DNA of 64,000 nt from Lacticaseibacillus sharpeae JCM 1186 = DSM 20505 (GCF_001436225.1 NZ_AYYO01000011.1:1-64000), one strand, 5' to 3'; shown: positions 1 to 8,474, counted from the first letter of the stretch. A program made the numbers and translations. Notes: generated by a model not told the origin, from the sequence alone.

Positions 1-3
1 GGC

Positions 4-49
4 CTACACCTCTGAGTTGGAGAAAAATCTCCAACACCAGAAAGTGTAG
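4..49 (+). promoter_or_regulatory. Nested hairpin in the leader of the first WxL gene
   Basis: A perfect 8-bp stem (16-23 with 28-35, AAAA loop) sits inside an outer 6-bp pairing (4-9 with 44-49). It lies about 30 bases before the ribosome site of the WxL gene at 92. There is no long T-run after it, so it is either a leader structure or the end of an upstream terminator. The promoter would lie before the window. Confidence 0.45.
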
Positions 50-91
50 ACCCTTTCTTATCCTAAACTACTTTCCCTGGAGGAACTTACC

Positions 92-706
92 ATGAAGAAG
101 ACCGTTTTGATGTTTGCTACCGCTGCTCTTGCAGCACTTTCACTTTCCGCTGTTGCTGGGAACAAGGTTTCCGCTGCAACTAAGGACACGACAGCGAAGA
201 TTACTCTCACTGCAGACAAAACATCTGGTGACAAATCTGGCGACTTGCAACTTGTTAGCGCACCAGGATTTGATTTTGGCTCTGTTGAGCTTAAGGCAGA
301 CACTGACACTACCGCTGATGCAGACGGAGACACTACCCTTTCTGTTTTGAACCCAGGGCTTGCTGAGGGTTGGGGCGTTACTGCTAAGGCAACTGAATTC
401 ACTGGTGCTAGCGGCAAGCTGTCCGGTGCAGTTCTTTCTCTTACCACCACCCGCGACGCTAAGACTGAAGCAGAAGGTGCAACGAGCGCAGATATTTCTA
501 AAGATGGTAGCACGGTCTTAAACGCAACTTTTGGTGCACGTAAGAACTCAGACGGTTATGTTGGTGTTGGTACTTCTAACTCTACCGCAAAAGCGCACAT
601 CAGCGTTCCTGCTGGTAACGTAACTGGTGATTACTCTTCTACCATCACCTGGACGCTTACAGCAGATCCTGCAACTGAAACACCTGCAGACGGCACGAAC
701 AAATAA
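92..706 (+). CDS. WxL domain surface protein (small)
   Basis: This is a secreted 204-residue cell-wall protein. Residues 1-28 form a signal peptide (KK, hydrophobic core, cleavage near AGNKVSA). The rest is one WxL domain, with the two family tryptophan motifs visible as GWGVT in the middle and ITWTL near the C-terminus. WxL domains attach non-covalently to peptidoglycan and pair with DUF916/DUF3324 proteins such as the next gene. The start is set by GGAGG at 79-83. Codon choice (GCT, GCA, ACT, GGT) is unlike the GC-rich neighbours and may reflect high expression. The ligand is unknown. Confidence 0.9.
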   Translation: MKKTVLMFATAALAALSLSAVAGNKVSAATKDTTAKITLTADKTSGDKSGDLQLVSAPGFDFGSVELKADTDTTADADGDTTLSVLNPGLAEGWGVTAKATEFTGASGKLSGAVLSLTTTRDAKTEAEGATSADISKDGSTVLNATFGARKNSDGYVGVGTSNSTAKAHISVPAGNVTGDYSSTITWTLTADPATETPADGTNK

Positions 707-728
707 TAACAAATTTCATTCATAACAA

Positions 729-757
729 TTGGCTTTCTTCAGCTCCACTGGTACACT
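729..757 (+). promoter_or_regulatory. Promoter for the WxL-interacting protein gene
   Basis: TTGGCT (729-734), a 17-base spacer and TACACT (752-757), with an extended -10 TG at 749-750. It places the start of transcription near 763, ahead of the leader hairpin at 779-840. Confidence 0.55.
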
Positions 758-778
758 AAAGGTGAATAAAGCGCATGG

Positions 779-840
779 GGGCGTTAGCTGTCAGCAAATC
801 TGAACCCGAGTTCAGATGCGCGGGTTAACGCCCTCTTTGT
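779..840 (+). terminator. Leader terminator or attenuator before the DUF916 gene
   Basis: The outer stem is GGGCGTTA (779-786) with TAACGCCC (826-833). The inner perfect hairpin is ATCTGAAC (798-805) with GTTCAGAT (810-817). A T-rich tract follows. It lies between the promoter at 729-757 and the start codon at 868, so it could act on the gene's own transcript; it could also end transcripts of the preceding WxL gene. Confidence 0.6.
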
Positions 841-867
841 TTAAAAACATTTGGGGAGAACACTCTA

Positions 868-1920
868 ATGAAGAAACTAGTCTCAAGTCTGCTCGCATTC
901 GTTGCTGCACTCCTGTTTATCCCAGGTCTGACGGCCCACGCCGAATCGCTGCACTACACTATCTCTGCTAACCTGCCGAACAACCAGCTCGACACCTCAG
1001 CGTCATACTTCGATCTGTTGGTGAAGCCGGGTTCTACGCAGAACCTGAGCATCGTGATCACTAACAGCGATAGCAAGGCCCACAACTACAGCGTGGCCAC
1101 GAACCGTTCCGAAACCAACACGAACGGGGTCATTGACTACAACAAGCATAACAAGACCAAGCCCGCATCCCTGCAGGCAAACATCGAAGACATGATGCCT
1201 GCACCAACCAAGGTGAAGGTGCCCGCTAAGAGTGCTAAGACGGTGACCATGAAGCTGAGCGTGCCAACCAAGAGTTTCACCGGGGTTGTTCTCGGGGGGA
1301 TTCGTGTGGAAGAACTGGACACGACCTCAACCGCGAAGAAGAGCAAGGGCCTGACACTGACGAACAAGTTCGCCTACGTGCTCGGTCTGCAGCTGCGGGA
1401 AACCAAGAATGTCAGCAACATCAAACCTGACATGCGCTTGAACAAGGTGGGCGCGACCCAGATCAACAACCGGAACTACATTTCGGCCTACCTGGAAAAC
1501 ACGCAGCCGACCATGATGACCACCGTGCGCGTGAAGGCGAAGGTCTACAAGGACGGCAGCAACGATGTGTTCGTCAAGACCGACAAGTCCGACATGAAGA
1601 TGGCGCCAAACTCTGTCTTTGCCTTCCCAATCAATGCCAACGAATACCCACTGGAGGCCGGCAACTACAAGCTGGTCGGTGACGCGTGGGCAGAAAACGG
1701 CAAGTACCACTGGCACTTCTCCAAGAGCTTCGTCATTACTGGTGCCGAAGCCAACAAGTTGAACAAGACGGCCGTGGATCAGAAGAAGCCGAAGACCAAT
1801 TGGCTGATGTACATTCTGATTGCCCTGGCAATTCTGATTTTCCTGATTCTGCTGCTCATCATTATTCTGTTGCTTAAGCGGCGGAAGAAGGATGACGACG
1901 AGGATAACGCTAAGAAGTAG
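868..1920 (+). CDS. WxL-interacting protein, DUF916/DUF3324, membrane anchored
   Basis: A 350-residue surface protein with a signal peptide (residues 1-25, ending AHA). An N-terminal Ig-like region (about 30-150, DUF916 type) contains GGIRVEE. A second beta domain (about 165-295, DUF3324 type) follows, then one transmembrane helix (about 313-335) and a charged cytoplasmic tail rich in K, R, D and E. In known WxL loci this protein bridges WxL proteins and the membrane. The ribosome site is GGGGAG at about 853-858. Its codons are GC-rich, unlike the WxL genes on either side. It probably forms an operon with the large WxL gene 28 bases downstream. Confidence 0.9.
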   Translation: MKKLVSSLLAFVAALLFIPGLTAHAESLHYTISANLPNNQLDTSASYFDLLVKPGSTQNLSIVITNSDSKAHNYSVATNRSETNTNGVIDYNKHNKTKPASLQANIEDMMPAPTKVKVPAKSAKTVTMKLSVPTKSFTGVVLGGIRVEELDTTSTAKKSKGLTLTNKFAYVLGLQLRETKNVSNIKPDMRLNKVGATQINNRNYISAYLENTQPTMMTTVRVKAKVYKDGSNDVFVKTDKSDMKMAPNSVFAFPINANEYPLEAGNYKLVGDAWAENGKYHWHFSKSFVITGAEANKLNKTAVDQKKPKTNWLMYILIALAILIFLILLLIIILLLKRRKKDDDEDNAKK

Positions 1921-1948
1921 GCCCTGATAACTGGGAGGTAACACAATT

Positions 1949-4570
1949 ATGCGAAAAAACAAAATAGTGTATCTGCTTGTCTTCCTCGTAGTTAGCATTG
2001 GGGTAGTGTTTGGTATTACGGCGGGAACCGGGCGCAGTGACGCCTCACAGCCTCAGAAGGATTCAATCCCTGGTTATATGATGAATGCGCCTATCCAAAT
2101 TTGGGAAAATGGTGCGTTAACAGATGAGGAAACTCATGCAGCGTTAGTTAACGGTGATAGTTATTCTTCAGCTGGTGCAGTAACTCTTGATACTAAATGG
2201 TCAATGAGTCTGTGGGTAATGGGTACGGCAACGTTCTCAATCACTGATGGTAACAAAAAGGATTTGATTGAAAATCCTGCTAAAGCATCAGAAACCAAAC
2301 CGCTTGATTTAAATGGAACTGTCGGAAAATGGACACACGTGACGATTTTCTACACACCAACAAGTTCTGAACACGGAGCGATTTTTTATCGGTACAATGA
2401 TCGTGATATGAATGGTGTTCCAGATGCAAATGGTGGTACTGCCGGGAACAATAATACCAAAATACTGGTTGATCGCTCTGCCGGTGGCAGCTATATGTAT
2501 GGCATTCATACCACTAGTTCCGGTAGTTATGTTGTAATGAACTCCTTTAGTAGTTATGCCACTACTAGTGCGGAAGTTGCACTTGTTGACACAGATCAAA
2601 ACATGCAGGTTCGTGATTCTAGATCAAGTTCTAGTCAATTTGGTACGGGAGCAACTTTTGTTTCGACGAATACCACTACAAGTAACGTATACAGTGGCGA
2701 CAATCTGTCTTTGACATATCGTTTTAGCTTTTTGTCGAAGGATACTTTGAGCACCACGATTGACAATATGGAATTTGAAGCGAGCCAGATTGACCATGTT
2801 ACTTGGGAAAATGCTACAGTCACTAAGTATTCTGGCTTAGATGGTAGTGGTAATCCGACGGGCAGTTCTACACCGGTTAAGGATAATGTGAGCTTAACTG
2901 ATATTACGGATAACAAGGACGATGTATTTGGTTCGCTGCAGCCTGGCGATACAATTGAAATCTCGATGAATGGTAAGGCTGATGATGTAACGGAACCAAC
3001 CGCTGTTGCAGCCCAAACGTATCGCTTCTTTAATGGTGGCGCTGAGTCATACATGGATGCAGACCCGTTATCAAAGTTGAATTCTTCCACATCCAGTTTT
3101 AGTTTCCCGTCTAATTTATCTCAGACCCCTAAATTCACTATTCTTCCTGCCCTGAAGACCTCATCCAAAGTTAGTGTCGTTGACAATGACTGGGAAAGCA
3201 AAGATGGCGGCAAGACACTCGTAAACGGTTCTACTGTTCTTGCAGGTGATTCACTCACCTACGACTACAGTGCTACCTATGATAAGTCTAGTTCGGTTGC
3301 TTCATGGTCAGATGTGTTAGCTAAAATCAGCACACCAAGTGGTTTTACGCCAAAAACGTACACAATTAAGTACAGTGATGGTTCAAGCGAAAGTAGTGAT
3401 GCTTCGGATGTTGTTTCTGGCCATAAGTTGCAGCATGCTTTGAACGCTAATAACCAGACAGTCCACATAATTGTTGAGGGTACTGTCAACTCGGGTGCGA
3501 AATCGGTGGGCACGACAACAGCGACGTTGAGTTCGGACTCACCCAAGCATGCGGAAACGATGACGACTGGTAGCTATACAGTGATTCCTGAGCCGTTCAA
3601 GGTTGATAACACCAAGATGAACTTATTTATCAGCAATCCGAAGGGAACTACGGCAAGTAACGGCTATCAGTTAGGTAAAAATCTTACGTTTGATAGTAAT
3701 GGGAATATTTCCGTCAAGGCAGTGACTAGTGATGACGGAAGCTACACAAACTATAATGAAGACAGCAACGGATTCATTATTAATGGTAATGTTACGGTAG
3801 AAGGCTCAAGTACGAATAATCCAAGTGGTTTAATTACGTATCTGATTACGGTAAATGGTGATCGGACGCTGAAGGTTCAGTTGCCCGCGAAAAGTTTGAA
3901 CGATTCTGCTTTCAGCTTTAAGTTTATTAAACCTGGTAAGGAACAGACCTGGGATGGCAACATTCAGTCAAGTCTAAATGCGGCCAGCTCATTTACACAC
4001 AGTGTTGTGCCAATTACGCTGGGGTACTTGGAACCAGATAAGGTTAATACAATCAAGATTCAAGCTGTCATGAATGACGGTAGTGCGGCAACGGATGCGC
4101 AGACGGTCTACGTTCAGCCAGGCCAGCTTAAGCTTAACGCTGCTGACATTGAGTTTAAGACCCAGTTGAATGGCAGAGAGAAGTCAATTGCACCGACATC
4201 TGCCAATGTTTCGATTACGAACACTGCTTTGCTCGAATGGAAGCTGAGTGTTAGCCAAACCACAGCTATTACGAATGATGCAACTGGCAAAACACTGGCG
4301 GCTAACCTGATGTATTATACTGGTTCTGGCGATCAGTACACAGACTTATCAAGCTCAACCGACGGCACGGTAGACCGGTCATCGGTTGATATTGATACCG
4401 GAGTACCTGCAAACAACGATTTAAATGGGAGCGTCAACGTGACCTCAAAGTGGGCAACAACCGATGCTGAAGCTGGGGCGAAACCAGGCATCTTCTTGGA
4501 TATTTTCGGTAATGCTAAGGCTGGTTCATATTCTGGGGAACTGACCTGGACTTTAACGGACGCGCCGTGA
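1949..4570 (+). CDS. Large WxL domain surface protein
   Basis: An 873-residue secreted protein. It has an N-terminal signal anchor (residues 1-32), a long beta-rich and Ser/Thr/Asn-rich ectodomain, and a C-terminal WxL domain with EWKLS and LTWTLTDAP. An acidic stretch near residue 150 (DRDMNGVPDANG) resembles a calcium-binding loop. The middle looks like repeated Ig-like or adhesin segments, but I do not recognise a catalytic domain. GGGAGGT at 1933-1939 fixes the start. It is probably the main adhesin or ligand-binding member of the cluster. It is noticeably more AT-rich than the DUF916 gene before it. Confidence 0.85.
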   Translation: MRKNKIVYLLVFLVVSIGVVFGITAGTGRSDASQPQKDSIPGYMMNAPIQIWENGALTDEETHAALVNGDSYSSAGAVTLDTKWSMSLWVMGTATFSITDGNKKDLIENPAKASETKPLDLNGTVGKWTHVTIFYTPTSSEHGAIFYRYNDRDMNGVPDANGGTAGNNNTKILVDRSAGGSYMYGIHTTSSGSYVVMNSFSSYATTSAEVALVDTDQNMQVRDSRSSSSQFGTGATFVSTNTTTSNVYSGDNLSLTYRFSFLSKDTLSTTIDNMEFEASQIDHVTWENATVTKYSGLDGSGNPTGSSTPVKDNVSLTDITDNKDDVFGSLQPGDTIEISMNGKADDVTEPTAVAAQTYRFFNGGAESYMDADPLSKLNSSTSSFSFPSNLSQTPKFTILPALKTSSKVSVVDNDWESKDGGKTLVNGSTVLAGDSLTYDYSATYDKSSSVASWSDVLAKISTPSGFTPKTYTIKYSDGSSESSDASDVVSGHKLQHALNANNQTVHIIVEGTVNSGAKSVGTTTATLSSDSPKHAETMTTGSYTVIPEPFKVDNTKMNLFISNPKGTTASNGYQLGKNLTFDSNGNISVKAVTSDDGSYTNYNEDSNGFIINGNVTVEGSSTNNPSGLITYLITVNGDRTLKVQLPAKSLNDSAFSFKFIKPGKEQTWDGNIQSSLNAASSFTHSVVPITLGYLEPDKVNTIKIQAVMNDGSAATDAQTVYVQPGQLKLNAADIEFKTQLNGREKSIAPTSANVSITNTALLEWKLSVSQTTAITNDATGKTLAANLMYYTGSGDQYTDLSSSTDGTVDRSSVDIDTGVPANNDLNGSVNVTSKWATTDAEAGAKPGIFLDIFGNAKAGSYSGELTWTLTDAP

Positions 4571-4620
4571 TTGCTTTCAAATATTTTGTCACATTTCGCA
4601 CGCTATATGCATGATTTCCA

Positions 4621-4649
4621 TTGAAACCATGCACTAAATTCGATATAAT
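4621..4649 (+). promoter_or_regulatory. Sigma-A promoter of the third WxL gene
   Basis: TTGAAA (4621-4626), exactly 17 bases, then TATAAT (4644-4649). The transcript should start near 4656, so the hairpin RNA at 4672-4756 is within the leader of the gene at 4778. Confidence 0.8.
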
Positions 4650-4671
4650 ACTGGAAGATATTTAAATCGAA

Positions 4672-4756
4672 ATTGCTCACCTGAACTGTTAAAGAGTTTG
4701 GGACGACCCGTTCACAAGGGAACTTCACCCGTTGTGTAACGGGTCATTTTTATTTA
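4672..4756 (+). promoter_or_regulatory. Structured WxL leader RNA, copy 1
   Basis: It begins with ATTGCTCAC (4672-4680), then a weak small hairpin (AACT/AGTT), then GACGACCCG (4702-4710), which opens a long stem: 4705-4712 with 4738-4745, extended by CACAA/TTGTG and GGG/CCC. A T-rich tract follows. The layout matches the element at 5519-5606. It lies between a consensus promoter and the coding start, so readthrough could be regulated. Confidence 0.6.
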
Positions 4757-4777
4757 GTCAGAAAGGAGGCTGGGAAT

Positions 4778-5413
4778 ATGCTTAAGAAAATTGTGACATC
4801 AGTTGTGGCAGTTATCGTTGCTCTGGTAATCAATGGTACTCTTAGTGTTGACGCAGCCTCCAGTACAACAACCAAGGCTAATGTTGAGTTAACTTCTGGC
4901 GGCCCAATCACATTGGATGCAGTTCCTGCGATGTATGACTTCGACACGCACGACGCTAAGCAGTCACTGCAGCATTATGATGCAATTACTGGTGATAAAA
5001 GTCCAATTCAAGTGACCAACCCTGGTAACGACACTGGATGGAATGTCACTGCCGAGATGAGCAAGTTAGAAACAGCAAGTGGTCTACAGCTTATGGGTGC
5101 AAGTATTGACATGATCAACAATACTGATTATGCAGGTGATTCTGGTGTTGCTTACTTACCTAATGGCGCTGTGCTCAACGGTGTAACAACAACAAAGGAC
5201 AACGCGTCAGCTATTGATATGTTTCCTAAAGCATCTAGTCCAACATTGACGCCTGGAACTGCAGCAACTGTGTTCTCCGCAGTGCAGGGCGGCGGTGTTG
5301 GTGTTTGGCAGACAGCCTTTAAGCCAGTGCTTAACGTGCCGGCTGGTAACGTGGAAGGTACCTACACAGGGACGATTACTTGGACTTTGGAACAAACCCC
5401 ATCAGGGAACTAA
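4778..5413 (+). CDS. WxL domain surface protein
   Basis: A 211-residue secreted protein. The signal peptide is residues 1-27 (VDAAS cleavage region). A single WxL domain carries GWNVT near residue 87 and ITWTL near the C-terminus. AAAGGAGG at about 4761-4768 sets the start. It has its own promoter, leader RNA and terminator, so it is transcribed separately from the large WxL gene. It may be a structural or ligand-specific partner of the DUF916 protein at 868-1920. The exact role is unknown. Confidence 0.88.
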   Translation: MLKKIVTSVVAVIVALVINGTLSVDAASSTTTKANVELTSGGPITLDAVPAMYDFDTHDAKQSLQHYDAITGDKSPIQVTNPGNDTGWNVTAEMSKLETASGLQLMGASIDMINNTDYAGDSGVAYLPNGAVLNGVTTTKDNASAIDMFPKASSPTLTPGTAATVFSAVQGGGVGVWQTAFKPVLNVPAGNVEGTYTGTITWTLEQTPSGN

Positions 5414-5420
5414 TGTAATG

Positions 5421-5455
5421 ATCGCGGCGAAGTTAATCTTCCCGCGATTTTTTTG
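5421..5455 (+). terminator. Terminator after the third WxL gene
   Basis: ATCGCGG (5421-5427) pairs with CCGCGAT (5442-5448), with an inner GAAG/CTTC, followed by a T-run. Confidence 0.85.
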
Positions 5456-5465
5456 TCCATACCTA

Positions 5466-5494
5466 TTGCATTATTAATAAATAGGGCGTATCTT
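5466..5494 (+). promoter_or_regulatory. Possible promoter for the second leader-like RNA
   Basis: TTGCAT (5466-5471), 17 bases, TATCTT (5489-5494). It would start an RNA near 5501, just before the element at 5519. Confidence 0.45.
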
Positions 5495-5518
5495 ATTCCT
5501 TGTAAACAAAAACTGAAC

Positions 5519-5606
5519 ATTGCTCACTTGCTTAGTAAGTCCCGGTTCGGGCAGAGTAAGACGACCCGTGCGCATGCGAACTCCGCGATGCGTGCGGGTT
5601 TATTTA
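5519..5606 (+). ncRNA. Structured WxL leader-like RNA, copy 2
   Basis: It shares ATTGCTCAC (5519-5527), GACGACCCG (5560-5568) and the ending CGGGT-TTATTTA with the element at 4672-4756. It has a CCCG/CGGG hairpin in the middle and a 12-bp terminator-like stem (5564-5575 with 5588-5599, two G-U pairs). No gene follows for 300 bases, so it may be a small RNA or a long leader of the WxL gene at 5906. Confidence 0.5.
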
Positions 5607-5905
5607 CTTAAATGACCAAATTCATATCATTTAAGAGTTATATAGAGAGCATATCAGTAATGAAATATAAATGTAATGAATAACACAATCCCCCGTGCGT
5701 TATTCAGGATAAAATTTTATCCACCAGTATGTCACGGACCAGTGGCTGCTAATTAAATAACGAATTTTAAGTTTGCGTTCTGCTAGTGACCCCGCATGGG
5801 TACTAGTATGGGCGCTTTTTCTGTGTTATAAATAAGACAGTTATTTAGGGGAAGTTTAGGAAATTAAATAGCACACTTGTCATACTCGGTTCGGGGGAAA
5901 CGCAT
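5607..5905. other. AT-rich intergenic region with palindrome and hairpin
   Basis: No convincing gene. It holds a 16-bp perfect palindrome (5707-5722) and a terminator-like hairpin: 5781-5792 with 5798-5808, closed by GCG/CGC, followed by five T at 5816-5820. TTATAAAT at about 5827-5833 is a possible -10. The hairpin repeats the pattern of a terminator just upstream of a WxL gene. Confidence 0.5.
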
Positions 5906-6493
5906 ATGATCAAACAATCTTTTCTTGGGGTAGTTGCCGTCGCAGCTGCAGCCATCGTTCTTGGCATCACTGGGAACACACAGTCCGCAAAGGCTGATAC
6001 AACAACGCATGCAACGGTTACGTTCACGCTGCCAGAAGACAGCAAAATCGAAATCACGTCCATGCCAAACATCGACTTTGGGTCTGAACAGGTTAACACC
6101 AGTGGTCAGGACATTCAGGCGAAGAACATTGACGCACCTCTGTCCATCGACAACCCAGGTTTCGCAACTGGCTGGCACGTTGATGTAGCAGCAAGCAACT
6201 TTACCACTTCTGACAAGTCCGTCAGTCTTGCTGGTGCCGCAATCAAGTTCACCAATGGTTCCGTTAAGGCAACTGCAGCTGGTAACGTTTCTACCGTACC
6301 TACCGTTCAGCCAACCACCGTTCAGGCCGGTTCTGATAGCCAGACGTTGGTTAACGCTGCTGCCGGTACTGGCGTTGGTGCTTACGACACCAGCTTCGCG
6401 AACACCGAAGTGAGCCTGGACATTCCATCCGGGAACGTTGCCGCTGACTACACGTCCGACCTGACTTGGACGCTTGCTAACACCCCAATGTAA
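5906..6493 (+). CDS. WxL domain surface protein
   Basis: A 195-residue secreted protein. The signal peptide is residues 1-30 (QSAKA/D). A single WxL domain carries GWHVD near residue 88 and LTWTL near the C-terminus. GGGGGA at 5893-5898 sets the start. It is the last member of the cluster and has its own terminator. The short WxL paralogues (at 92, 4778 and here) share architecture but little sequence beyond the WxL signature, which suggests divergent ligands rather than recent duplication. Confidence 0.88.
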   Translation: MIKQSFLGVVAVAAAAIVLGITGNTQSAKADTTTHATVTFTLPEDSKIEITSMPNIDFGSEQVNTSGQDIQAKNIDAPLSIDNPGFATGWHVDVAASNFTTSDKSVSLAGAAIKFTNGSVKATAAGNVSTVPTVQPTTVQAGSDSQTLVNAAAGTGVGAYDTSFANTEVSLDIPSGNVAADYTSDLTWTLANTPM

Positions 6494-6550
6494 AAGATTG
6501 ATAGTGTGATATTCGCCACCGCACAGGCCATTCGGCACGCGCTGGCAAGG

Positions 6551-6579
6551 TAGCTGACTTAACGGTCGGCTATTTTTTT
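6551..6579 (+). terminator. Terminator of the last WxL gene
   Basis: TAGCTGAC (6551-6558) with GTCGGCTA (6565-6572), then seven T. Confidence 0.85.
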
Positions 6580-6581
6580 GC

Positions 6582-6617
6582 GCAAAAATGCGGCGCCGGG
6601 GATGGCAGCGCCGCATT
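6582..6617 (-). terminator. Terminator of the fused Rgg-like gene
   Basis: A perfect 10-bp stem (6587-6596 with 6608-6617) is followed on the minus strand by a T-run. The gene ends at 6626. Confidence 0.8.
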
Positions 6618-6625
6618 GAGATAAC

Positions 6626-8407
6626 TTATTCAGCTGTTACGTCGGCCATGAAGTCGGGCCGGTTTAAGAAATTGGCGAAGTTCGGGATCTGTTCCTGCAC
6701 CTCGGTCAAATAGCCCAGCTCGATCATCGTGCGCAGGAAAGTCTCAATTTGATCTTCCACCGCGCGGCCAGGGGTGATGGTTGCCTGGCAGAGCAGCTTT
6801 GCCAGTTTGGTGAACATGGTTTGCACGCTGATAATCTTCGGCGCGGCAGCACGTTGCATGTCCGCTAGCATGGCTGCCGCAATTTCTGTATCGCCGGATT
6901 CGATGACCGTCAGCGCAATGTAGAAGTCCAGAAGGTCCCGGTACTCGACGGCGCTATGGTAGCCGGCATCCGCCCCAATCAGGCCCCGCCAGATTTTGTA
7001 CGCCAACTGGTAGTCCATATTGCCGCTCGCACAGGTGAATAGGGTGTAATACGCTTGGTTCCAGCGTTTAGCGTCAAGTAAAATGGTGCCTGCCTGCGCG
7101 ATGAGGGCTTCAGGTACGTGGTCGTAATTAAACGCATAGCTGTAGATGCGCACCGGCAGCACGCGCAACGTCCGGACGGTGGCGGGCACCTGGGCCATCT
7201 GGGCTTCCAGGTGCGCGATGACGGGGGCCGCGGTCGCCTGCGACAGGTTGTGGTCGCGGGCCTTGAGCGCGGTGATGGCGTTAAAGGCGGCGGCGTTAAT
7301 GGAGAATTCACGGCGACCCAGCTGCGACCATTCCGTTAACAGGAAGTCGTTGAGCTGCTGGGTACGGTTGAAACTGAGCTGACTCGCCCCGTTTTCAAAC
7401 CGCGACTGGGCGGCGGTGGACCAGTGCAGGCACACGTCGGTAAGGTTCAGGCCCCGCTGGTGGCGAATCATCCGCAGGTGCGGGCCAATCTCGGCGGCGG
7501 GCGCTTCCTGCTGGTGGGCAACCATGAACTTGGCACCCGAGTGCACGGACGCGTGCGGGTGCCAGCTCAACTGCCAGTAACGCTGCAACCAGGGGAGCAT
7601 GGCGCCAGCACCAACGGTTTCGAGGTTTGCAAGTAGCAGGGTAAATGTGGGCGTCGCGGCTGGTGTGCTAGTACTGTTCGCCACCAGTTGCAACATGTTC
7701 AGCGCCGGCCGAATTTGGCGCACCGCAATCGAGTTCCAGCGCGGCTGGACGATGTCGTCAAGGTCTTGCAGACTCTGACTGAGCGCTGGGCGGTCACCGA
7801 ACTTGGCCGCGGCCAGCGCGATAGCCAGGCCAACGGTGGTCTGCAGCGGCAAAGAACCGCCGGCGGCCGCAATCCCCACCCGACAGAAGTTGCGGAATTC
7901 CGTGCTGGCAAAGGGCAGGACGGTGAAGATGGCCGTGGCTTCGATGGTGCCCCAACTTTGCGGGTACGCGAGGAATTTGTGCAACTGGATTTCATCCCGC
8001 ATGCTGAGCTGGAAGTCGCTCGTTACTTCGGTAGTGGCGCATTGGAAAATTAACTGTTCCACTGCCTTCAGATAGGTATCCGGATCGCTAATGTGGGCGC
8101 TCAGGAAGCGGTTGGCCGCTGTCTGAATGGCCGCCCGGTCGTCCGTCAGTAGCAGTTCGATGAGGTTCAGCGGGAACGAATACGGATTTTGTGCGTTCAG
8201 GTTGCGAATCTCCGTCCGGTTCATGCCCAGATTGAACATCAAGGTGACTGCCGCCTCCGTGCTGATTTCGCTTTGCCCGCGTTCGAAGCGCGACAGGCGC
8301 GCTGCAGACATCGAGTCGCCGGCGGCTGCGCGCAGCGATAACCCGAGATTTTCCCGGTAATCATGGAACCAGGTGCCGAGACTTTGGTTGCTTACTGCGT
8401 CCGTCAT
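6626..8407 (-). CDS. Tandem-fused Rgg-like transcriptional regulator
   Basis: At 593 residues it is about twice the usual 285-300 of Rgg/MutR regulators. An N-terminal XRE-type helix-turn-helix is visible at about residues 10-65 (LSRFERGQSEIS), followed by a helical region. A second HTH-like segment appears at about 310-355 (QSRFENGASQLS), again followed by a helical C-terminal part. The reading is an internal duplication or a fusion of two Rgg units into a one-chain dimer. The second HTH is more divergent. The start has GGGGGC just upstream. It lies between the WxL cluster and a divergent lemA-TPM operon, so either may be a target. No nearby peptide gene was found. Confidence 0.75.
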   Translation of the reverse strand: MTDAVSNQSLGTWFHDYRENLGLSLRAAAGDSMSAARLSRFERGQSEISTEAAVTLMFNLGMNRTEIRNLNAQNPYSFPLNLIELLLTDDRAAIQTAANRFLSAHISDPDTYLKAVEQLIFQCATTEVTSDFQLSMRDEIQLHKFLAYPQSWGTIEATAIFTVLPFASTEFRNFCRVGIAAAGGSLPLQTTVGLAIALAAAKFGDRPALSQSLQDLDDIVQPRWNSIAVRQIRPALNMLQLVANSTSTPAATPTFTLLLANLETVGAGAMLPWLQRYWQLSWHPHASVHSGAKFMVAHQQEAPAAEIGPHLRMIRHQRGLNLTDVCLHWSTAAQSRFENGASQLSFNRTQQLNDFLLTEWSQLGRREFSINAAAFNAITALKARDHNLSQATAAPVIAHLEAQMAQVPATVRTLRVLPVRIYSYAFNYDHVPEALIAQAGTILLDAKRWNQAYYTLFTCASGNMDYQLAYKIWRGLIGADAGYHSAVEYRDLLDFYIALTVIESGDTEIAAAMLADMQRAAAPKIISVQTMFTKLAKLLCQATITPGRAVEDQIETFLRTMIELGYLTEVQEQIPNFANFLNRPDFMADVTAE

Positions 8408-8451
8408 AATTTTGCCCCCATGTGCAATAGTTAACCATTATTGTATGCCAC

Positions 8452-8474
8452 ATTCGCACCGTCTGCATGCGAAT
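8452..8474. promoter_or_regulatory. Inverted repeat between the Rgg-like gene and lemA
   Basis: ATTCGCA (8452-8458) and TGCGAAT (8468-8474) are perfect arms 9 bases apart. They lie about 45 bases upstream of the Rgg-like start and 104 before the lemA start. It could be an operator for the divergent regulator. Confidence 0.4.
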
